A stretch of 5,172 nucleotides of DNA, taken from contig MENB01000072.1 in assembly GCA_001768125.1 (NCBI GenBank), positions 7,043-12,214 on the forward strand, read 5' to 3'. The position numbers and the translations under genes were made by a program. How positions within the stretch are numbered: the first letter of the stretch is position 1; every line of letters starts with the position of its first letter. The stretch comes from Armatimonadetes bacterium RBG_19FT_COMBO_69_19. GTDB taxonomy: Bacteria > Sysuimicrobiota > Sysuimicrobiia > Sysuimicrobiales > Kaftiobacteriaceae. Shown piece by piece: positions 1-5,172 of this stretch. The notes beneath the pieces are model-generated. The model was not told where the DNA came from. It searched no databases and saw only the letters and a program-made list of their open reading frames with translations.

Positions 1-460
1 TGTAGGTCTTCGTGGCAGCGACGCTGCGCTCCGGACCCGCATGGAGCAGCAGCGTGGTGTGCGAGGCGCGGGCCAGCGGCGAGCGCGCCTCGTTGGTGAT
101 GGCGATGGTGCGCGCCCCCGCGCCCCGGGCGGCGCGGACATACTCCACGATGTCCGGCGACCGTCCGGATTGCGACAGGCCGATGACGAGCATCCCGCGC
201 AGGCGCGGCGTCCGTCGGTACAGCGTGACCACCGAAGGCGACGCGAGCGCGACCGGGATGCCGAGCATCGTCTCGAACAGGTAGTGACCGTACAGCGCGG
301 CGTTGTCCGAGGAGCCCCGCGCGGCCAACACGACGGCCGAGGGGGAACGCCGGCGCAGGTCCGCCACGGCCGCATCCACGGCCGGGCGCTCCTCGTCCAG
401 GAGGCGGGCCAGCACCTCCGGCTGCTCGTGGATCTCCTGAATGGTCAGCCGTCCGTTCAC
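1..460 (-). CDS. SIS-domain sugar-phosphate isomerase/deaminase (GlmS-isomerase/NagB-II-like), 3' end missing
   Basis: Only the first 153 codons are inside the window; the gene continues beyond the left edge. The start is GTG at 460-458, chosen because AGGAGGG (473-467) lies 6 nt upstream and the protein begins with the usual N-terminal helix of this family (EIHEQPEVLARLL, residues 9-21). Sugar-phosphate isomerase (SIS) motifs are visible: ARGSSDNAA (47-55), the phosphate-binding loop GLSQSGRSPD (94-103, Ser96-Gln-Ser98), ITN (121-123), and AGPERSVAATKTY (141-153). Glu144 sits where GlmS has its catalytic glutamate. The SIS fold begins almost at the start codon, so the glutaminase domain of true GlmS is absent. 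That points to a cytoplasmic, ammonia-independent or deaminating enzyme such as glucosamine-6-phosphate deaminase type II, converting GlcN-6-P to Fru-6-P plus ammonia. AgaS-like or fructosamine-type deglycases are alternatives. The divergent hexosaminidase/transporter operon supports an amino-sugar role, but the substrate is inferred. Confidence 0.88.
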   Translation of the reverse strand, partial: MNGRLTIQEIHEQPEVLARLLDEERPAVDAAVADLRRRSPSAVVLAARGSSDNAALYGHYLFETMLGIPVALASPSVVTLYRRTPRLRGMLVIGLSQSGRSPDIVEYVRAARGAGARTIAITNEARSPLARASHTTLLLHAGPERSVAATKTY

Positions 461-466
461 GTTAGG

Positions 467-473
467 CCCTCCT
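467..473 (-). promoter_or_regulatory. Ribosome binding site of the SIS gene
   Basis: AGGAGGG on the minus strand is a near-perfect Shine-Dalgarno sequence 6 nt before the GTG at 460-458. It decides the start codon and shows that the protein begins directly with the SIS domain. Confidence 0.8.
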
Positions 474-537
474 ATGGATAATGTTAGAACGAGGGGGAGG
501 TTTTCCCCGTTTCAGGAAGAAGGCGGCGTGAAGATAG

Positions 538-543
538 AGGAGG
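538..543 (+). promoter_or_regulatory. Ribosome binding site of the solute-binding protein gene
   Basis: AGGAGG lies 7 nt before ATG 551 and only 4 nt before the adjacent in-frame GTG at 548. The spacing favours ATG 551 as the start; the two choices differ by one residue. Confidence 0.8.
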
Positions 544-550
544 AACCGTG

Positions 551-1813
551 ATGAGGTTTCCGCTGGTGCGAAGCGCGGCCTTGACCCTCGCCATCGTCCT
601 CGTCATGACGGTGGCCGGACTCACCGCGCCGCAGACGACCACGCTCGAGTTCTGGACGATCTCGCTGCAGCCGTTCTTCACGGATTACGTGAACGGCCTG
701 ATCGCGGACTACCAGCGCGCGAATCCCGGCGTGCAGATCAAGTGGGTGGACGTGCAGTTTCAGGCGATCGAGCAGAAGCTGCTTGCCGCCATCGCGGGCG
801 GGGTGCCGCCGGACGTCGTGAACCTGAACGTCGAGTTCACGGTGCGGATCGCGGAAAAGGGCGCCCTGCTGGATCTGGATGGGGCGGTGCCCGCCGCCGA
901 CCGGGCCAGGTACTTCGAGGGACTGTGGGGCGGCACCCGGTTCCGGGGCCGCGCCTACGGCATCCCCTGGTATATCGCCCCGCCGGTGCTTTTCTTCAAC
1001 AGCGACCTCTTCAAGAAGGCGGGACTGAACACCCTGAATCCCCCCGACACCGAAGAGGAGATGGTCGCCGCCGCCCGGCAGATCAAGGATCGCACCAAGG
1101 CCTACGGCTTCATGCCGCTCATCGACGGCACGCGCCTCATGCACCGCTTCCTCGAGAACGGCCTGCCGATGCTGAGCGCGGACGGCAAGCGCGCGGTCTT
1201 CAACACCCCGGCGCACGTCGCCTATCTGCAGAAGTACGTGGACCTCTTCAAAGGCGACTACTTCCCGGATGACACCCTCCGCCGGGGGTTCAACGGTGCG
1301 GTCGAGCGGTACAGCGCGGGGCAGCTCGGCATGCTGCTGGTGGGGCCGCAGTTCCTGCTGCGGATCAAGGAGAGCAATCCGGAGGTCTACGCGCAGACCT
1401 TCGTCGGGCCGTACCCGGCGGGCAAAGGCAAGGTGATCCATGCCGGCCTGATGGCGCTGGCCGTGCCTAAGGCCAGCAAGCACCAACAAGAAGCGGTGAA
1501 GTTCGCCCTCTTCGTGAGCAACGACGAGAACCAGCTCGAGTTCTCGAAGCTGCCGGGGACCGTGCTCTTCCCCTCGACGAAGAAGGCCGCCGCCGATCCG
1601 TTCTTCAAGCAGAAGGGGGCGGGGCCGGAGTTCAAAGCCCGGGCGATCGCCGCGGACGAGCTGAAGTCCGGCCGCGACCTGACCGTGGTGGTCCCCAATC
1701 AGAGCGAGCTGTACAAGATCTTCCGTGAGGCGGTGGAGAGCGCGTTCTTCGGGAAGATGAGCCCGAAGGAGGCCCTCGACTGGGCCGTCCGGGAGTGGAA
1801 TGCTCGGCTCTAG
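551..1813 (+). CDS. Sugar ABC transporter solute-binding protein (family 1, CUT1 type)
   Basis: A 420-residue extracytoplasmic binding protein that delivers a sugar or oligosaccharide to the permeases encoded downstream. Residues 1-26 form a signal peptide: basic Arg2/Arg7, then a hydrophobic core LTLAIVLVMTVAG, with plausible signal peptidase I cleavage near residues 22-26. The mature part opens with LEFWTISLQ (32-40), then FTDYVNGLIADYQRANPGV (43-61) and GGVPPDVVNLN (83-93), the usual N-terminal lobe signature of family 1 binding proteins. GRAYGIPWYIAPPVLFFN (133-150) and SDLFKKAGL (151-159) are also classic, as is the late VPKASKHQQEAVKFALFVSN segment (305-324). Length is normal for the family. 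There is no cysteine anywhere, so no lipobox: the protein is secreted or periplasmic, not lipidated. ATG 551 is preferred over GTG 548 on ribosome-site spacing. The stop overlaps the next gene by 14 bp. Substrate is unknown from sequence; an amino-sugar oligosaccharide is inferred from the neighbouring hexosaminidase. Confidence 0.94.
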   Translation: MRFPLVRSAALTLAIVLVMTVAGLTAPQTTTLEFWTISLQPFFTDYVNGLIADYQRANPGVQIKWVDVQFQAIEQKLLAAIAGGVPPDVVNLNVEFTVRIAEKGALLDLDGAVPAADRARYFEGLWGGTRFRGRAYGIPWYIAPPVLFFNSDLFKKAGLNTLNPPDTEEEMVAAARQIKDRTKAYGFMPLIDGTRLMHRFLENGLPMLSADGKRAVFNTPAHVAYLQKYVDLFKGDYFPDDTLRRGFNGAVERYSAGQLGMLLVGPQFLLRIKESNPEVYAQTFVGPYPAGKGKVIHAGLMALAVPKASKHQQEAVKFALFVSNDENQLEFSKLPGTVLFPSTKKAAADPFFKQKGAGPEFKARAIAADELKSGRDLTVVVPNQSELYKIFREAVESAFFGKMSPKEALDWAVREWNARL

Positions 1814-3995
1814 ACTCCTGATCGTCCTGCTGCTGGCCGTGCCGGCGGCGACCTGGTCCCCCGTGCTGGGCGCTGCCGGTCGTGCTGTTCCGGACGCCTA
1901 CGTTCCCACCGCCGCGTCCGGTGACCTGCTCCCCGCACCCAGGGAGGCCGCGCTGGGGAGAGGCGCGTTCCGCCTCGACGCGCGAACGACGCGGATCGTC
2001 CTGGCCGATGGCGCCACAGACGAGGACCTGTACGCCGCACGGGAGCTTACCGAAGAGCTGCGCGCACTGGGCGGACCGGCTCTCCGCGTCGCCCGCGAAC
2101 GTGAGGTATCGGGGCCCTCCGGGCACATCCTCATCGGACAGAGCGCCGATCACGCCTTGCTCGCCCGCGCGCTCCAATCCGCCGGCGCCGGAGGTGTATC
2201 GCGCCCCGAAGGCTATCTGCTGCAGGTGACCCCCCGGCAGATCATCGTCGCCGGCGCGGACCGGCGGGGCACCTTCTACGGCGTGCAGACCCTGCGGCAA
2301 CTGCTGCGACGGGGCAAGGGCGGCACCGTTCCCGAGGCGACGATCCGCGACTGGCCGGATCACCCCGTGCGCGCGGTGCACGTCCTGCTCGACGGCGCCT
2401 CCGACCCGTTCCACATCGAGCTCATCGATCGCGTCCTGGCGCCCTACAAGTTCAACACGATCATCGCCGAGGCCGAGTACGTCCAGTGGGAGAGCGGCCG
2501 TCCGCTCTGGGCGCCGGACCAGCGGGGCGCGACGAAGGCTCAGGTGCGGCGGCTGATCGAAGCCGCGCGCGAGCACCACATCCAGGTGATCCCGCTCATC
2601 GCCACCCTCGGCCACAGCGAGTGGGTATTCGCGGGGCTGCGCGACGAGGCGCTGTGCCGGCAGGTGGCCTACGGCCCCGGCGGCGGCGTGACCTGCGACC
2701 GGGCGCGCGCCGTCTTCCCCGCGGTCTACGATCCCGATCGGCAGATCACGGTCGATGGGAAGACGACCACGCTCAATGAGGCGTTGATCGTTCCGGTGCT
2801 CAAGGAAGCGGTCGAGCTCTTCCGTCCGGCCTTCCTGCACCTCGGGCATGATGAGGTGCGAGGCCCATCAGGCCTCCGGTACGACATGCGGCTGTACCTG
2901 CGCGACATCATCAACCTGTCGGGCGTCCTGCGTGCGATGGGCGTGCGACCGATGGTGTGGGGCGACGTGCTGTGGGAGCGGCGCGAGGAAGCCGCCTCCG
3001 ACCCGCAGTTCGGGGAGCTCCCCCGCGACCTCACGGTTGTCCCGTGGAAGTACGAGGACGTCCGCGACTATCCGGAGGCGGCGCACTTCCGCCGGCTCGG
3101 CTTCGACGTGCTCGGGGCGACATGGTACCGCCTGCACAATAACTACTTCTTCAGCCGGGCCGTCCGCGCGGCTGCGGGTCTTGGGATGATCCGGACGACG
3201 TGGACCGGACACTTCCAGAACCGGGCCGCGCTCACACGCGCGTACCGCCAGCTGTACACGTACCTTAGTGCGTCGGCGTTCTTCTGGAACGCCGACCGCC
3301 CTGCTCCTGAGCAGTTCCCCAGTGAAACCGAACTCGCCCGCCGGTTCGCCGAGGCGTGGACCCGCGGCGCGTCACCCCCGGCGCAGCCGTCCGCGGGCAC
3401 GCTGCTCAACCTGGCGTCCGTCGTGACCCAGACCCACATCGACAACGACGGCAAGGGCTGGCAGGGCAAAGGGGCCGACTATGACCTGCGCGCGCTGGCT
3501 CCCGGCCGCCACCGCGCCGGGGGCATCCTTTTCGAGGTGCTCGATCCCGCGCACACCCGGGGGAAGAGCATCATCATGCTTAGAGGCGAGCGCGACGTCG
3601 CCGCGGCGATGCCGCCGCACGTCACGGTACGCTGGGGCGGCCGCGCGGCCTGCCTGGCCATCGTCCACACCACGCTCGACCGAGCCGTGAACTTCGGGGA
3701 GGTCGTCGGAGGCTACACGATCACACTCGCCGGGGGGCGCACCGTCCCGATCGAGCTGCGCTACGGACAGAACATCAGCAGCTGGCTGTGGGACGCGGAG
3801 AGAGGAATCCCCTCCATCGAGCAGGAAATCGCGTGGTCGGGCCGCACCGCCGCGGGCAACGACGTGCTGCTGCAGATGGTCCGTTGGAAGAACCCGCAGC
3901 CGCAGACCCCCATCACCTCGATCGAACTGGTCAGCGCCGGCGGCCGGGCGAGCCCGGTCGTGTTCGCGATCACGGCGCTGGACCGATGCCCTTGA
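1800..3995 (+). CDS. Secreted family 20 glycoside hydrolase (beta-N-acetylhexosaminidase-like), divergent, with extra C-terminal module
   Basis: A 731-residue exported enzyme predicted to remove terminal beta-linked N-acetylhexosamine. Residues 1-25 are a signal peptide (hydrophobic LLIVLLLAVPAA). Residues about 43-187 match the GH20b domain that precedes GH20 barrels, including PEGYLLQV (136-143) and GTFYGVQTLRQLL (157-169). The catalytic barrel covers about 190-500: APYKFNTI (214-221), IPLIATLGHSEW (264-275), and HLGHDEVRG (347-355), where Asp351-Glu352 are the GH20 polarising Asp and acid/base Glu. Tryptophans at 387, 392, 416, 442, 468 and 496 could line the sugar pocket. The usual arginine after the first strand (LD-x-ARHF) and the HWHLTDDQGW block are absent; here they read LLDGASDPF and IIAEAEYVQWES. 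Residues about 530-725 form a separate, probably beta-rich module. The ATG overlaps the binding-protein gene by 14 bp, with GGGAG (1791-1795) as a modest ribosome site. Family assignment is firm; activity and linkage are inferred. Confidence 0.9.
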   Translation: MLGSRLLIVLLLAVPAATWSPVLGAAGRAVPDAYVPTAASGDLLPAPREAALGRGAFRLDARTTRIVLADGATDEDLYAARELTEELRALGGPALRVAREREVSGPSGHILIGQSADHALLARALQSAGAGGVSRPEGYLLQVTPRQIIVAGADRRGTFYGVQTLRQLLRRGKGGTVPEATIRDWPDHPVRAVHVLLDGASDPFHIELIDRVLAPYKFNTIIAEAEYVQWESGRPLWAPDQRGATKAQVRRLIEAAREHHIQVIPLIATLGHSEWVFAGLRDEALCRQVAYGPGGGVTCDRARAVFPAVYDPDRQITVDGKTTTLNEALIVPVLKEAVELFRPAFLHLGHDEVRGPSGLRYDMRLYLRDIINLSGVLRAMGVRPMVWGDVLWERREEAASDPQFGELPRDLTVVPWKYEDVRDYPEAAHFRRLGFDVLGATWYRLHNNYFFSRAVRAAAGLGMIRTTWTGHFQNRAALTRAYRQLYTYLSASAFFWNADRPAPEQFPSETELARRFAEAWTRGASPPAQPSAGTLLNLASVVTQTHIDNDGKGWQGKGADYDLRALAPGRHRAGGILFEVLDPAHTRGKSIIMLRGERDVAAAMPPHVTVRWGGRAACLAIVHTTLDRAVNFGEVVGGYTITLAGGRTVPIELRYGQNISSWLWDAERGIPSIEQEIAWSGRTAAGNDVLLQMVRWKNPQPQTPITSIELVSAGGRASPVVFAITALDRCP

Positions 3996-4864
3996 GACGC
4001 CGCAGCACCCTCGTCGCGTACCTGTTCCTGCTTCCCGCGCTCGGCCTGCTCGCCGTCTTCACCTTCTATCCGGTCATCTTCGGGACGGTGCTCAGCCTGT
4101 TCGAGTACGATATCATCAACCCGCCCCGCTACGTCGGCTGGCTGCAGTTTCAGCGGCTGCTCGCCGACCGTTATTTCTGGATCGCCATCACGAACTCGGC
4201 GAAGTACGTCCTGGTCGTCCCGGTCATCCAGCTCGGATCGATCCTGCTCGCCGTGCTCGTGAACCGGCAGCTCCGGGGCATCGGCGCCTTCCGCGCCGCC
4301 TACTACGTCCCGGTGATCACCTCCTGGCCGGTGGTCGGGATCATGTGGACCTGGATGTACGATCAGCAGGGCGTGGTGAACTGGGTGCTGCGCAGCCTCG
4401 ACGTCATCGCGCGGCCGGTCTCCTGGCTGAGCCATCCGACGATCACGCTGTACGCGGTGATGTTCGTCACGATGTGGAAGGGTCTGGGCTGGTACATGGT
4501 CATCTACCTGGCGGGATTGCAGGCCATCCCGGCGGAGTACGAAGAGGCGGCGATGATCGACGGGGCGTCCCGCGGCCGGGTCTTCTGGAGCGTGACCATC
4601 CCGCTGCTGCGGCCGTACATCCTACTGGCGTCGCTGATCTCGACGATGGCGGCGGTGAAGGTCTTCGAGGAGATCTACGTGATGACACGGGGGGGGCCGT
4701 TCTTCAGCACCTACACGATGTTCATGTACATCTTCGATGAGGCGTTCCAGGAGCTGAACATGGGGTACGCCGCGGCGCTGGCCGTGGTGCTGGCCGCGGT
4801 GATCCTCGTCTTCTCCGTGATCAACTTCCGCGTCTTCCGCCGGGGCGGGCTGGAATGGTATTGA
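3986..4864 (+). CDS. Sugar ABC transporter permease, MalF/UgpA type (CUT1)
   Basis: A 292-residue inner-membrane permease, normal length for a CUT1 first permease. Six hydrophobic segments are visible at about 10-30, 71-93, 107-126, 155-178, 208-227 and 262-281. The cytoplasmic EAA loop that docks the ATPase is intact: EEAAMIDGASRGRVF (186-200) followed by WSVTIPLLRP (201-210), with Glu187-Ala-Ala and Gly193 conserved. Other family signatures are FLLPALGLLAVFTFYP (14-29), YYVPVITSW (106-114) and the MTRGGP turn (233-238). The start is ATG 3986, which overlaps the GH20 stop by 10 bp. The frame is open further upstream (from 3788), but that extension reads as a charged, Arg/Gly-rich shadow of the GH20 gene rather than a membrane protein. 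No strong Shine-Dalgarno is visible, so translation probably relies on coupling to the upstream gene. It should pair with the next permease; no ATPase gene is in the window. Confidence 0.94.
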   Translation: MPLRRRSTLVAYLFLLPALGLLAVFTFYPVIFGTVLSLFEYDIINPPRYVGWLQFQRLLADRYFWIAITNSAKYVLVVPVIQLGSILLAVLVNRQLRGIGAFRAAYYVPVITSWPVVGIMWTWMYDQQGVVNWVLRSLDVIARPVSWLSHPTITLYAVMFVTMWKGLGWYMVIYLAGLQAIPAEYEEAAMIDGASRGRVFWSVTIPLLRPYILLASLISTMAAVKVFEEIYVMTRGGPFFSTYTMFMYIFDEAFQELNMGYAAALAVVLAAVILVFSVINFRVFRRGGLEWY

Positions 4865-5172
4865 GGAAGCTCGCCCTCTACAGCCTGCTCCTCGCGCTGG
4901 CCGTGTTCACGACCTTCCCGTTCCTGTGGACGTTGCTCATCTCGCTCCGCACCCGCGGACCCATCTTCTCCATCCCGCCGGACCTGAGTCTCACCGGCTT
5001 CTCCGCGGCGAACTACATCGGCGTCTGGAGCACGCTCCCCCTCCCGCGGTACATCGCGAACAGCCTGTACATCACGGCGGTGGGGGTGACGCTCACGCTC
5101 GTCATCTGTTCGCTGGCGGCGTACCCGCTGGCGCGGATGCAGTTCCCCGGGAAGAACGCCGTCTTCTTCGCG
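4855..5172 (+). CDS. Sugar ABC transporter permease, MalG/UgpE type (CUT1), 3' end missing
   Basis: The first 106 codons of the partner permease are present; the gene runs off the right edge. The start is taken as ATG 4855, reading MVLRKLALYSLLL and overlapping the previous gene by 10 bp, as at the preceding junction; a TTG at 4861 in the same frame is an alternative. The N-terminus carries a first membrane segment (about residues 6-30, ending in FPFLWTLLISLR), typical of MalG-type permeases. It is followed by a periplasmic loop with PPDLSLTGFSAANYIGVW (41-58), then YIANSLYIT (66-74) and a second membrane segment running into CSLAAYPLARMQFPGK (85-100), the hallmark of the start of the binding-protein-dependent transport domain. 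The EAA loop lies beyond the window. It should form the heterodimeric channel with the upstream permease. Confidence 0.92.
   Translation, partial: MVLRKLALYSLLLALAVFTTFPFLWTLLISLRTRGPIFSIPPDLSLTGFSAANYIGVWSTLPLPRYIANSLYITAVGVTLTLVICSLAAYPLARMQFPGKNAVFFA

Larger units (their letters stand above)
461..550. promoter_or_regulatory. Divergent intergenic region with presumed promoters of both transcription units
   Basis: This 90 bp gap separates the minus-strand SIS gene from the plus-strand transporter/hydrolase operon and must contain the start signals of both unless one is transcribed from further away. It is the only AT-leaning stretch in the window. GATAAT at 477-482 is a possible plus-strand -10 box, and the opposite strand reads CATTAT at 484-479; neither has a convincing -35 at the right spacing. 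Possible operator-like features are a GGGGA/TCCCC inverted repeat (494-498 and 504-508, 5 nt loop), a GTT-AG-AAC palindrome (483-490), and a GTTAG direct repeat (461-465 and 483-487, 22 bp apart). All of these are short and could be chance. No regulator gene is visible in the window. Confidence 0.45.

Noticed and set aside
12..481. Plus-strand open frames across the left edge
   Set aside because: They are opposite the SIS gene, whose motifs and ribosome binding site are clear; the plus-strand translations show no family motif.
512..1489. Long antisense open frame opposite the binding-protein gene
   Set aside because: It lies fully opposite a well-supported gene, has His/Arg/Gly-rich low-sense composition typical of GC-rich antisense frames, and shows no recognisable domain.
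1632..2849. 405-codon antisense open frame spanning the binding-protein/GH20 junction
   Set aside because: It covers two real genes on the other strand, has an Arg/Gly/Asp-rich composition without motifs, and is best explained by GC-biased codon positions.
3935..3965. GC-rich GCCGGCGGCCGGG stretch near the GH20 end as a possible terminator
   Set aside because: There is no following T run, it lies inside coding sequence, and the next gene overlaps the GH20 stop.
3788..3985. Upstream extension of the first permease to an earlier ATG
   Set aside because: The extra 66 residues are an out-of-frame reading of the GH20 C-terminus, charged and Arg/Gly-rich. Family N-termini match a start at 3986.
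3761..4435. Antisense open frame opposite the GH20 end and permease start
   Set aside because: It has an Asp/Glu/His/Arg-rich sequence with no hydrophobic core or family motif, opposite a clear membrane protein gene.

Overview
The window is GC-rich (roughly two thirds G+C by eye) with codon third positions dominated by G/C, dense bacterial genes, a GTG start, and 10-14 bp gene overlaps. This fits a high-GC bacterium. The binding protein has a signal peptide but no cysteine at all, so it is not a lipoprotein, which fits a diderm (or cell-wall-retaining) organism better than a typical low-GC Gram-positive. I cannot name the taxon from this sequence.

Layout: (1) 1-460, minus strand: 5' part of a SIS-domain sugar-phosphate isomerase/deaminase, running off the left edge. 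(2) 461-550: a short divergent intergenic region holding the ribosome binding sites of both flanking genes and presumably both promoters. (3) 551-5172, plus strand: a tight operon of a sugar ABC transporter solute-binding protein, a secreted family 20 glycoside hydrolase (beta-N-acetylhexosaminidase-like) with an extra C-terminal module, a first MalF-type permease, and the start of a second MalG-type permease that runs off the right edge. The four plus-strand genes overlap one another by 14, 10 and 10 bp, so they are almost certainly co-transcribed and translationally coupled.

Inferred pathway: the exported GH20 enzyme releases amino sugars (probably GlcNAc-type) or trims oligosaccharides outside the cytoplasm. 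The binding protein captures the product and the two permeases import it, with an ATPase not seen here. After phosphorylation and deacetylation by enzymes outside the window, the divergent SIS protein could convert glucosamine-6-phosphate to fructose-6-phosphate. The families are well supported; the exact substrate is not. The most unusual item is the GH20 protein, which keeps the catalytic Asp-Glu pair but lacks the usual substrate-arginine and HWHLTDD-type blocks. I saw no mobile element, CRISPR array, RNA gene or terminator.
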